The translations under genes and the position numbers were made by a program. Source: Strigamia acuminata (taxonomy: Eukaryota > Arthropoda > Chilopoda > Geophilomorpha > Linotaeniidae). Taken from it: DNA of 64,000 nucleotides. The stretch lies in assembly GCA_949358305.1 (NCBI GenBank), contig OX442315.1, forward strand, positions 34,002,427 to 34,066,426. Direction: 5' to 3'. The notes beneath the pieces were generated by a model. The model was not told the DNA's origin. It made no database searches and saw only the letters and a list, made by a program, of their open reading frames with translations. Below, piece by piece: positions 45,845 to 56,826 of the stretch (position 1 is its first letter; the number at the start of each line of letters is the position of its first letter).

Positions 45845-47004
45845 ATGGCGGTTAAAGTATTAAATTCTTGCGGTTATTTACGATTAAATAAATTCAATAT
45901 ACCTCTGATTCGTAAAATATCTCAAAGTTCAACTTCAGCAGGTAGAATAATTAGAATATTCCGTGTACAAAATCTATTTTATTTACAGAGTTTTTTATTT
46001 TTATTATTTCCAGACGATGAAACCAAATTCGCATTTGATGAGTCAAAGCAAACTCAAAATACTCGCGCCGAAGCGATGTACGACGGCCACATCCCCACAA
46101 CCTCCTTTCAAAAAATACTTTTAGCTGTTGGATCAGCTGGAATGGCCTTATACAAACCCCAAAGAGATGGTATCGAGAGATAACCACCCAAACCAAATTA
46201 TCCACATCACAAAACGACATTTATCTAACATTTACCCAACTTACAGACATGGTGGCGGTTATGGGCGAAGCAACAGGAATGCGAGCGTTACAAAAAATTC
46301 ACTCCCAAATGTCACAGGATGCTGAGGGCCAGATGATACTAAAGTAAGAGAAGTGCCACATCCCAACCCTAGCGTCGGTTTTCCGAATCACACAAATATT
46401 CTCTTTTCAGAGACAAACCGCGAATCAACTCGCAAACAGTCGACCTAAACTACCTCAAAACGCTTCCTAAATCCACCTTAGGAGGCGCATACATAAAATT
46501 TTTAGATGATAATGTAAATAAACAAAAAATCTCTATTTTTAAAAATATATTAATTTATTTCCTATTAGAAAGTGAGTCCTGACACTAGGATGGACGTGCA
46601 GTTTGTCGACGATGTCGAATTAGCATACGTCATGCAACGTTATAGGGAAATGCACGATTTAGTGCACACGCTCTTAAATATGCCGACGAATATGCTGGGC
46701 GAAGTAGCCGTGAAATGGGTCGAAGGGATTCAGACCGGTCTACCCATGTGCACTTTGGGTGCGTTGTTTGGGCCTTTGAGATTCGCACCTAAGTATGAAT
46801 AAATTTGTTTTTAAAATTCAAATTAATTCATTTTTATTTTTTTTTAGACAGAGGCGGAAATACTTGGATGTTTTACCGTGGGCTCTTCGTTGTGGATACC
46901 ACAGTCGGTTCTTGATGAATATTTATTTTGAAAAACGATGGGAGCAAGACATCGATGCTATTCGTCGGGAAATGAATATCGAGTCGCCGCCGTCGATTTT
47001 TTGA
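45845..47004 (+). CDS. COQ4: COQ4, ubiquinone biosynthesis, 6 exons
   Basis: Exons are 45845-45941, 46014-46169, 46247-46343, 46411-46513, 46569-46792 and 46848-47004, and all phases fit. The N-terminus ([18 protein letters not shown]...) is basic and serine-rich, like a mitochondrial targeting peptide. Family blocks follow: [50 protein letters not shown], the metal-binding motif HDxxHx11E ([17 protein letters not shown]), [15 protein letters not shown] and [20 protein letters not shown]4 works in the coenzyme-Q synthome on the matrix side of the inner mitochondrial membrane. The length (about 277 aa) is normal. The stop lies 49 bp from the stop of the convergent ZNHIT6 gene. Confidence 0.95.
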
Positions 47005-47053
47005 TTTTGTATTCAATTTATTTATTTTTTGTTTGTTTTTTTCGTTTGATTTG

Positions 47054-48626
47054 TTAATTTGTTTTGCGGATGTCGTCATCGGATGAATCGCTGATTGAAA
47101 ATGTGTTTGTGTTTTCTGCTTCGTCTTGGTTGGACTTTTCGTCCTCGGCGACGCTTTCTTTGGGCGAGTTTACGGATTTTTCCGTTTGTTCGGTTTCTGG
47201 AATGAAAAGATGTTTTGAAATTGTAAAAAATTCGGAGCGATTTCGAGTAAATTTCCTCAATTTGGTCCCGAATCGTGAACAAAATTGAAGAAATTTGACT
47301 TTCTGCACGTAAAATTGCTTAGTTTTGGTTAGAAAATGCATTGTTGCGCACAAATTGACGAATTTTGTTTTTAAAAAATGCGTTTTTGTAATAAAATCGC
47401 AGATTTTTGTAATAAAATCGTAGATTTTTGGCTAAAAAGTCCATTGTAGCACATTTTTACACACAAATAATTTAATTTTAATTATATTTGTTATTTTCTC
47501 ACCTATTTGATATTTATGAAGGTCGTTTTTAAAAACCACATTGAATGTAGGAAATTCAATAACAGTTTTTCCTCGAAGGTTCTGACAAACGCTTTTTTCA
47601 AGATCCAGCAATGAATATCTAAACAAAAAAATAAAAATTTAATAAAAAAAAAATCTATTTATCCGACTTAAACTCACATTTTATTATTTGCACATTTCTT
47701 CACCGCTTGCATCAAAACGCAAACGTTATTCAATCCCACGGATGCAAAATCCTTCAAAACACTCCTGGAACTCAGTAATCGATTCAGAACTTCTTTCAAC
47801 ACAAAATCCTCATCAATCCTGAAAAAAATTAATAAATAAATAAATAAATTTTTTTTAAAAAAGCGATTTGATCAAAACTTTACTGTGTTTCCACAAGAGG
47901 GCCATCAATGCCCACAAATCTCCATTCAATGTGCCAGAATATTTTCCGCTTTCTGCAAAAGCAAACTGTTTTGAAATTTCGCAAAATTAGAAAAATTAAA
48001 TTTAAATTACGCCTGAATGAATTTCGTTGTGTTTTGTTTCCGTTTACTGAACTTATACGGCATTACTTTCAATTGAATTCCACGTCGTTTACACTCCGTT
48101 CCGAGTCTGTGTGTCCACTGTAACCAAACACAAATTGAAAAAAATGCATTTTGGCATTTAAAATTGACAAATTTTTTTCCAAAGCAAATTACGTATGGTA
48201 GTCGTTCATTTTTCGGTCCCAGATGACGTTCTGCATTATCCAAACATCGACCAGATTCTTCTAAAAATCTGTAATCTGATTATAAAAAAAATATTTTTTT
48301 TAATGGAATAAGTTTGCAAGTTGGTAGTTTATACTCACCACTCAGCAAATTAATGTCTGAGAATTCGGTTTTGTTTACAAATTCCGTTTTATCCCGAATT
48401 CCGTCGCATTTTCCGTCCGTTTTATGTTTTTTCACACATGGCAACGAACATGTCACTATTTTACACCGTGGGCATCTGTACCGCGCAATAGTTTCAGTAC
48501 ACACTTCACATGGCCTAATAAAAACCAAAATAAAAAATCATTATAAATTTTTTTTAAATTTTATAGTTTAAAAAAACGTTTTACTGACCCACAAACCGAA
48601 CCACTTTGACTTACGGACGCCGCCAT
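47054..48626 (-). CDS. ZNHIT6: ZNHIT6/BCD1, box C/D snoRNP assembly factor
   Basis: The minus-strand gene starts at 48626 (MAASVSQSGSVCG) and continues with a HIT-type zinc finger: CEVCTETIARYRCPRCKIVT, then CSLPCVKKHK. Later blocks are DGIRDKTEF, DINLLSGDYRFLEE, RRGIQLKVMPYKFSKRKQNT, RIDEDFVLKEVLNRLL, SLLDLEKSVCQNLRGKTVIE and FPTFNVVFKND, which is the conserved end of the family. An acidic serine-rich tail (SISDSSDDDIRKTN) follows. BCD1 is needed to assemble box C/D snoRNPs in the nucleus. Several short introns split the gene; one near 47290-47460 has degenerate A/T-tract repeats. The start codon sits in AAAGATGGCGGC, a YY1/TISU-like sequence. Confidence 0.9.
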
Positions 48627-49230
48627 CTTTACTTCATCCGGGTATGTTGTTGCAGCACCAAGTTTATATTCCAATCAATTCTAATAATAAAAAACATTTT
48701 AAAAATAAACAATTAGATTAAAATTTTCCACAATAAAAACCATAATTACATCCAAGAACCCATAAATGTTTACAACCGCTCTTCCGTCTATTACCATGGC
48801 AACGACTGACGTCAAACTTAAATAAAACCCATAAAATGTGATACGGCTCGACTCCACCAAACGAAACAACCAACCCATGTCCCACGGTTAAATCAGCCCG
48901 TTAAAATGTAAACAAGCATCGCAACAATTCGAAAAACACCTAGAACGAAAAACCACCAATGGAGGGCGAGATCGCACGAAAGGGCGACCGTAAGCGCAGT
49001 TTCTAGGCGTCGGGCGGCAAAAATCCTCGTCGACGAGGCGTGGATGTGTCCTTCAAGTAATGGGTCTACTACGTGCTGTGTGTTTGATCAATCAACTCAA
49101 ATCAAACCGGAAAACAGTTGTAGAGCGATCGTTTGCGAAGCAACATCCGCTCAGAGCGAGTGACGCTTGACGACGGGCGAAGAAGGAGAAAAAAGAGAAA
49201 TCATCGGAGGCGTTTTTCCTTTCCTCCGAA
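48627..49230. promoter_or_regulatory. ZNHIT6/GABA-B-like head-to-head promoter with CRE
   Basis: TGACGTCA lies at 48807-48814. The right half (about 48960-49200) is clearly richer in G+C than the rest of the window and is the probable 5' UTR of the receptor gene. No TATA box found. Confidence 0.55.
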
Positions 49231-49500
49231 ATGGCTGGTGGTCGATGGAATTTCCGTTCGAGTAAATGCTGGTTTTTGAGTTTGGTTTCGGTGTGTTGGC
49301 TGGTTTGGGGGAGTCGAGGAGGCGCGGGTGAAGAACTTCGGGATTTGCACATCGCCGGCATCTTCCCGATGAAGGGGATCGGCGGTTGGGCCGGGGGTCT
49401 GGCGTGTCGACCTGCGGCTTTTTTGGCGATCGACGATGTCAATTTGCGGACTGATGTGCTCAAGGGATACCGATTGAATGTGCATTGGAATGATAGTGAG
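49231..49500 (+). CDS. GABA-B-receptor-like gene, first coding exon (partial)
   Basis: This is a 90-codon exon ending at a clean GTAAGC donor in phase 0. It begins with a signal peptide (WFLSLVSVCWLVWGS as the hydrophobic core). Next comes the start of a class C GPCR ligand-binding domain: LHIAGIFPMKGIGGWAGGL, ACRPAAFLAIDDVN, then LKGYRLNVHWNDSE. FPM...GGW.GG and the HxDS-like end are typical of GABA-B receptor subunits, which signal slow inhibition through Gi/o. I found no later exon in the remaining 14.5 kb, so either intron 1 is very long or the next exon lies beyond the window. Which subunit it is cannot be decided from this exon. Confidence 0.8.
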
Positions 49501-51429
49501 GTAAGCTTGGTTTTTTTCTTTTTTTATTTTTTGGTTGTTTGATGATGGGATGTAATTTGGTAGGTGGGGGTGGGGAATTTGGATTTGGATTTGGATGGGG
49601 AAAGGTTAAATAATTTATTGGATTTTGTTCGATTTAATTTTTTTTTTGTTTTTTTTTTAAATAAAAGTTAAGATAACATTTGGGAATGTTTTTTATCGAG
49701 GATGTTTATTTGCAGTGGAAAGGTCATTTGATTTTTGGGAGAAGTTTAACGGAAATTGAGGAAAGATAGGTGGAATAAAAGTCAAATTTAAATGGACAAA
49801 TAGGAAAAATTAAATGGAAAAATGATGAAAATTAAATGGAGAAATGATGAAAATTAAATGGAAAAATGGTGAAAATAAAACGGAAAAATAGTGAAAATTA
49901 AATGGAAAAATGGTGAAAATTAAATGGAGAAATTATGAAAATTAAATGGAAAAATGGTGAAAAATAAATGGAAAAATAGCGAAAATTAAATGGAAAAACA
50001 GGGGAAATTATAATGGGAAAAATAAATGAAAATTAACCTTCCAAGGTGCCAACAGCAGACTTTTTTGGGTGTCCAAATTAAATGGGAAAAAAAAGAGATA
50101 ATTAAATGGAAAAAGAGGAAAATTTAAGTGCGAAAAACAAAAAAAATCAAGCATTAAAAAGTATTTTTTTTAAAAAAAACAAACAACCTAAAAAATAAAG
50201 ACAATTTAATGTAAAAACGTAAAAATCAAAAATCACAAAACTTCACTAAACATCAAAATTTAAATCTCCCACTGCAAATGAATGAACAAAACAAACCCAA
50301 CACAACTTCACCTTTCATCTCCCATCACACCATGCTTTCCCACTACTCTAATAACCTAATGGAAAAACTTTCTTCCATAATTAATCCTTCAATTCTACCC
50401 CTGCAAATCACCAAAACAGGACAAAAACAAATGAAAATATCGATCAACAATTTTTCACTCACACCACAACCAAAAATCAAAACCCTCCACCCAACACAAC
50501 AACATTCAACATATTATTCCACCCATTTTCTACAATTCCCTACAATTTAGTCCTAATTCCTATTTTTAACTTAATTCATTCAAACCACCTTTAAACCATG
50601 AAAATAATGACAAACCTGTATCCATTGCACAAAATCAATAGCAAAGTCTTTTATTATTTCCTGCACATTTCCAGAATACGTAAAAATTCATAAATAAATG
50701 AGTGGAATGCATCAAGCGATGCTTTCTCCGTGCACATGTGTGTTCGACAGCAGACAGCGCATATGTAACATCACCTGGTCAATACTTGGGCAACATCTGC
50801 CAATTAACCGATTTGTTCAGCTCTTTTAATTCTTGCAGCCAGTTTGTAGGGTCGTTTAGAGGCGTTTTCTCAAGAAATTAATTGGTTCGCAGCTCGGATG
50901 TTGACGGAAAACATCGGAAACCAAACCGTGTTGCCGTAGCATTGACACGCTGGCCAATCTTTTGCATGAGTGCACCGTGCAGATTCTATTGTATTCGGCT
51001 GGTAAAGCATGTTTGCTTAGCAAATTTCCACTTGGGAATTCAGTAAATTAATTACCGATATCAAAATTAATTTATTTCACGGTTAAATACAATTTGCTTT
51101 CCATAAAAACATGAAAAATGTCAAAAACTTATATTTTTTAATTTTTCGGTTGAAAATTCTGTAGCTAATGAGGCCCCGGATGGTGGTTGACTCTAACGTC
51201 GAATGTATAATGCAGTGCGATCTCAAATTTGCGACGTACATTACTCTTAAATCACTCCCAACAATGCGACATCCCGAATTTGCGATGCAGAAAAAATGGT
51301 TCCTCGACACCAGTTTATAACCGAAACTAAAAATGACTGAAAATGATCAGAATTGAACGAAAACCACCCAAAAATGACCAAAAAACAACCAAAAATGACC
51401 ATAAACGTACAGAATATAACAGAAAATAA
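49501..51429 (+). other. Presumed intron 1 of the GABA-B-like gene (left part)
   Basis: AT-rich sequence. It holds the 22-bp array at 49795-50020 and a C-rich stretch (50280-50550) without recognisable coding content. 50640-51340 shows nothing I can name. Confidence 0.45.
49795..50020. repeat. ~22-bp minisatellite
   Basis: The unit is AAATTAAATGGAAAAATGGTGA with single-base variants, split here as AAATTAAATGG / AAAAATGGTGA, about 10 copies. It is in the presumed first intron of the GABA-B-like gene. Confidence 0.85.
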
Positions 51430-53360
51430 ACTTGTATGAGATGTTGCAGTGGTTTGTGCTACAAAGCAGGCAAGTGAAGTCGTTTGGTTCTCTCATGGCA
51501 ATTAAGTTTTCGACCGCTGGAATCAAGAACTCAACCAACTGAATTGCCAATGCGTGGACTTTTGTAGGTAAGCGCCGCATGTGCTGTAAGCACTGCTGTT
51601 CTCTGATTTCCTCCCACTCGTCCAGTGTAACACCCAATTCGTCATAAGAATCTTGTCCCACAGGTATTGCCTGTGGAACATGTGCAGCTAGATTGCGTGT
51701 AGTGTGTCGGAGTTGCACAGAGGGCTCTAAAATATCGCCGGTTGGCAATCTACTCTGTCGTTCTGCGACTTCTGGTTGTGGCTCTGGCAGCGAGTGAGTA
51801 TGCGGGCGACCACAGCGACGTCGCGGTGCATTGGGGTTGATAGTTGTCGTCTGTGCAACTGCCGTTAGTGCAGTTGCTGCTGCAATGGCACCGTCTAGGT
51901 TGAATTGAAGTGGGTCCGCCTGCAGGACTGGGAGAAGATACTGGCCCATGAAGTTCACCTGTGGGATTTGCGGTTCAACGGGTGGTGCGACCAGCAAACC
52001 ATTAGGGATCGCGCCTTTGCAATGCAAAGGAAACCCTTCCCTCATTATGGAAACACGGTATGCCCTGGCCTTCAGAAACTCGAGTTTGTTCAGCGTACTG
52101 TTTTCATAAGATTCTTCACATACGTATCGTTCAGCAAGTACGACTTGCATTGCGCCTGTTGCATCTCCAGACCACGCATCTGTTGTGCGAAGTTAACCAC
52201 GGCTGTGTGGTCGACTTGCGATAAGGTGACCATGAAGTGAACAGGCAGTGTGTGTTTTCCAAGTGTTGCAGGAAGACATGAATGCCATGACTCCAGACTG
52301 TTGTTTGTCAGGTGCAAAAAAACCAAATAAACTAAAAAGCGCGGCTGCGACCTCCAGCAACCAGTAATGTCGAAAGTAAGCAAAAAATTCCGACATAAGT
52401 TCAGCTAATCTGCCCAAATGCGCCACTGAGTTTTATTATGTCTCCACAACTTCGAGTGCTATCTCCGCCGTCACAGCCAGTAGGTACACTATAGCCATGG
52501 CTAAGTGAATTGCCGCTCATGCGTATTCGTCGCTGCTGTAGAGCGGTTGCAGGCCGAATTTCATCGCCTTGCGGCGAAGTGCTTTACAAAAGTGAAAACT
52601 GCAGTGCACAACTTGACACAATTGGAACGCTGATTCAATGGATTTGCACAGTGCAGGTTCAAAATCTGTCATGAATGTGTGGCCCGCTACAATAGAATCT
52701 ACGATTACAGCCAAGTGTCAGAATTACCGCTCGTAGGCACAAGTAGACTTCCTAGTCATGAGGCAGAAGCAAAGTGGAATGAGTTTCTTTCCTACCATGC
52801 CCTGAATGGTCAGAAACTGAGTGAAAGAACCGTTAGCAGCATCGACAAAATGCGGCACCACCTTAAATGTTGCGTCAGTGTGGTACTCCTTACACTTTGG
52901 CTGTATCTGTGCACACTGCACACAGATCGCGGTTAATGAAAAACAAGCTGATTGAGCCGTCTACTCCAATCAATGTTGTGTCATAGATGTAAGAATTCAC
53001 TTCTCGAGGGCAACTTCCTGCTTCTGCATTTCAAAGAATTTATACGGTACGTTCTTGCTATCCAGCTTTGGGATATATTTCCTGCATTGTCTACTCGGCA
53101 TCGACTTGAAACACGTAAAGGGCTTTTCTCCAACACAACGTCCAGGTACTTTACGCACAGCTTATTATATTCAGGTTTCTTTGCCGCTGACGGGTTAAGT
53201 TTTTTGCAGTTACAAACGAGTTTGTACGCAAATAATTTGGTGTTTACAGCGAGTGGAGTTGTGCCATGAGAGTGCTCAGTAGTTATATTAAATTCATGAT
53301 TGGTCAGGTCGAGACGTCCACTACTATGACAAGTTTGGACACAGCCTCGCATTAACATTA
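51430..53360 (-). mobile_element. FLYWCH-MULE transposase relic
   Basis: Minus-strand pieces in order: a FLYWCH-like finger remnant (CHSSGRLDLTNHEF, then EHSHG) near 53350; the MULE core EYHTDATFKVVPHF, LTIQGMVGKKLIPLCFCLM and HTFMTDFEPALCKSIESAF, then VHCSFHFCKALRRKAM near 52900-52520; NNSLESWHSCLPATLG near 52300; and a long C-terminal frame to 51430. The first two catalytic Asp (DATF and TDFE) are present. The frame shifts near 52990 and between 52520 and 52380, with a stop near 52885 in one frame. MULEs are cut-and-paste transposons. This copy is broken, and its termini were not found. Confidence 0.75.
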
Positions 53361-54257
53361 TGTTGCCATCCTATACCGGTACATTATTTATTGTACGAAT
53401 AATATATATAAATATTTAATATATTTTGGAATGCATTAATTCAGCAAATCTTTCTAACAAGTAAGCAGACTTTATACGCTTAAATGGACATGATAGAGCT
53501 TTAGCCCCGGGAGTATCGAGTAAAAGTGAAGGACCTTCTCCTACTGTATCTAGAATTTTACTTATTGAAGCTAATGATCGCCAAAAATATTTTTTTTCTA
53601 CTTAAAACTCTTGATTAATGGATTAAAAGCTATAACCTTCTAGGGAAAACTGCAATAAAAAGACGTTTTTTTTTATTATTCCACAGTCAGAAATTAAATT
53701 CTGAAACTTTTCATTTAATCTGGCAGAGCTGATATAAAATCCTCCCATTTGGAACTCTTAAGCGAATAACTTGGTTAGTTTTTTGCTTCTAGTTCCAAAT
53801 TAGCTTTGTCCTGTTTCTTCAGATTGAGTTAGAAATAAAAGAATGTAAAGGCGACGTACGCCTTTCGGCCCATCTAACTTCTCCTGGTAATAATCTCCTT
53901 TAAGTTAAGTGACAAATTTCATTCCACATACGTGGATAGAAACACGTTGCAAAAGATTAGGACAAAGCAGTAGCTAGTGGCTACATATTTTAAACTAATG
54001 AGCATTTTTGAACAACATATTTAAACTGATTGACTGAGGGTTGTCTCGACTTAAGAAATGCCGGTTGATTTAGTCTGTTTTCAGTCAATGGGCATGCGCA
54101 CAACCTTTAAACTACAAAACATGTTTAACTGTGATTCAAAACACGCTTTTTGAGTACAGTTGGTGTTTGTTTGTGTCATGTTCTGTTGTTTATTTGTCTT
54201 TGCTTCCTTGCTTTCCATTCGTTTCTGGACAACAAACAACAGTTTGCGTAAGATTTA
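53361..54257. other. Non-coding, transposon-rich
   Basis: No gene. The stretch 54030-54150 (GGTTGATTTAGTCTGTTTTC, then GCATGCGCACAACC) has a homologous copy at 61150-61260, so it belongs to a dispersed repeat. Confidence 0.45.
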
Positions 54258-54785
54258 AGGCTCGTTTACAATGTTGCAAAATCGCGTTCGAATTGATGCG
54301 AACGCAACAATTTCGCGCGAGAAAGTTCGCGTGGCAACCCTTTGCATGCGAAATTTCAGAGTAGACTTGAAGTCTACTTTTTCGCTTCGTTTGCACGCGT
54401 TGGCCAATGACAGACCAGATAGCTCTGACGTCACCAACTTCACAATTTATTCAAAATGGCAGCACCACGTTGGACAAGTGAGACGGAATTCTCTCTTGTT
54501 TAATTAGTGGAAGAAAATGACAAAATGACTAACTTTTTTTTAACTAACTAACTTTTTAACTTTTTTTTTGGATTGGGATTTTGATTTTGACAACAAATAT
54601 CCCCCTGCCATAATAACAATCATAGCTGCTACCCGGTACGAACTTTGTTGTTATCTCGCACAATCTCGTCTGAAACGAGACTTCACTCTTTGCTTCATTG
54701 AGAACATGAGAAGCAAATTTTTGCGTGCGAAATTTTGGGCGCAACCATTTCGCGTGCTAAATTTCGCAACAATGTAAACGAGCCT
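54258..54785. mobile_element. Harbinger-type MITE (copy 2) with TTA target duplication
   Basis: The termini AGGCTCGTTTACAATGTTGC and its reverse complement at the right end are perfect over about 20 bp. They are flanked by TTA at 54255-54257 and 54786-54788, the PIF/Harbinger target. The interior has a short frame starting [15 protein letters not shown], like the start of a Myb/MADF-type Harbinger protein, preceded by a CRE at 54426-54433. It is an internally deleted derivative. Confidence 0.85.
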
Positions 54786-55124
54786 TTAAATCTATCAGAA
54801 AATGAACTGCCGAACTCCCCTAATGTATTATCGAACAATTTTATCAGATTTTTGAAAATAGCTATTTGATTTCACCTAACAGTCTTAGATTAGGACTTGA
54901 GTAGAATTGAATTCAATCTTATCTTATGAGGCCAACAAGGTTATTGTTCTCTTTGTTTGGCACCACCACCTGCAACATCGTAGTTTTGCCAATGTTCAAT
55001 GGACAGTCAGGCTTAATGATCAGACAATCAAATTACTGCTGGCTGTTTCAGGTGCAAACACAGTCCTAGGAGGAAAGAAATGTCTAACCCAGAGTGGATT
55101 TATAGGTTCTGGCAGGAGAAGGGC

Positions 55125-55269
55125 CAGGCCCACCTTTACCATTGGGCTAACTGGGGTCGGGCACAGGGGCTTGATGGGCACAAAAGGGCGCCGGGCACAG
55201 AAAAGTACTGGGCAAGGGGCGCCTGAGTTTTATTAGCCCAGGGCGCTGAAAAGTGTAAAGACGGCCCTG
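55125..55269. mobile_element. Short TIR element, GGGC-rich family (copy 1)
   Basis: Starts CAGGCCCACCTTTACCATTG and ends GTGTAAAGACGGCCCTG; the ends are imperfect inverted repeats. Homologous to 63617-63789. The termini resemble hAT elements, but a clear 8-bp duplication was not seen. Confidence 0.55.
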
Positions 55270-56099
55270 CAAAAAAATTAAAGCGGCGGGAATGGCCCCT
55301 CAGACCGTTTATCCGTCTTTCCGTCTAACGGACAATCGGAGTATTAGGGACCATCAATAAATTACATAATGCAGATTTTTGGATTTTTAGACCCTTTCCC
55401 CCCCCCCCCCCCCTGTAACAAGGTCATAACTGACCACCCCCTCCCTAAATTTTGATATCTAATACAAATTCAGTAATTTTCAATTTCAATTTTCAAATTT
55501 ACAATTTACAAAACAAAATAATAATGAATTAAAGTAAAATGGTGTCTTTATCTCCGAATACGCCAACGGTCACTTCGTTATACAGTAATTTATAACAGAG
55601 AAAATGAAGAGCAGTTTTAACTTGATTTGATTTTTATTTCAATCCTGAAACTAAGAGGTGAAATTATTTATTGATTAGTTTTACTAAGAGGGGCCTTTAC
55701 GACCGTGATAAAAAATTAATTCTATCACATTTTCTCCCTTCTGCATCATAAAAATAGCCAAACTTTTCCATTTTTGCCCCATACCTTTTACCTGTAATGA
55801 AATATTAATACAGAATTATACACTGGGGGGATCATTCCTTAAGTAAATGGTTAACAACTATGTAGACACAGTATTGATGGTTATGTACATACAAGAATTT
55901 ACATGCATCTCATTTGTTTTAATGGGTAAAATAATGAGGGTTTTGAACCCAATATGTGCCTTAATGTACTCCAAGACACTGCAAGAAAGTAATTGGGCTG
56001 AAAATGGTTATTTCTTTAACTCATAAATTTGAATTTAAATGCATTTATGGTGTGAAACAAATGAGAGTTGAATGCTAAAAGCAGTCAAGGACCTCGATG

Positions 56100-56373
56100 C
56101 AACTGGGGGTAAAGACACTAAGCCGGGAAAATGCCATTCTCTAACTCTATATAATTTTCTGATAATTACTGCATTTGAAATTTGCCATTTGTCTTTTGCT
56201 GTACACCAGCATGTGCATGCAAAAGCACTGGGAAAAATTCTACCAAATTATTCCAAATGACGGATTTTGAATTTGTTCCATGCGAAGTAAATTCTTTCGA
56301 ACCAACGAAACTATATAGACCTATGGCGCCTGACATTGGCTTCTTACCCACAATTCCTCAGTTTGCAGTCTAG
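56100..56373 (+). other. Unassigned open frame
   Basis: The frame 56182-56373 encodes 63 codons with a Cys-rich start (CCTPACACKSTGKN) and a PMAPDIGFLPTIPQF end. It is preceded by a partial acceptor-like tract. I recognise no family, and codon use is unremarkable. It may be chance or a relic. Confidence 0.2.
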
Positions 56374-56404
56374 TATATTTAGATCTATGGTGTAATTATG
56401 CACG

Positions 56405-56826
56405 TATACTCTGGCCAACTGTAACTTGGGCCTATTTCCCATTGGATGAGCCTCATTACTCCTAACTGTGGTCTCTGTGCTACCACCAGGAAAAATAGTT
56501 CAGTTTTGTTTTAAATTTGTTTTACGGAGTATCATTTTTATCATTGAAATGATGTAATATTGTTTGTATTTTATCAGAAAATGTATCTTCAAGTCATAAA
56601 ATAAAGATTATGCTGGTTTATTTCAACATTCATGTTCGTTAAGTCTATTGCTTGCTTTTTCTAGAAAGCAAACAATTTTCTATATTTGTTATTGGTTGTT
56701 TTGTCTGGACAGTGGACAGCATTCAAAATGTCAGCCAGTGTTTTGATCTATGTTTTGGTATCACCGCACAAGTGAAAAGGCTCAGCTAATGGAAAATAAG
56801 CCCAAGTTACAGTTGGCCAGAGTATA
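56405..56826. mobile_element. ~420-bp long-TIR MITE (copy 1)
   Basis: The left TATACTCTGGCCAACTGTAA and its continuation CTTGGGCCTATTTCCCATT are inverted at the right end. The arms are about 50 bp. It shares internal sequence (CTACCACCAGGAAA) with 60676-61080. A TA target is possible. Confidence 0.8.

Larger units (their letters stand above)
54786..56404. other. Non-coding stretch with a hAT-like element
   Basis: Contains the element at 55125-55269 and a run of 13 C near 55390. No gene recognised. Confidence 0.4.

Noticed and set aside
51905-52240. 111-codon plus-strand frame
   Set aside because: It is antisense to the MULE C-terminal frame and matches nothing.
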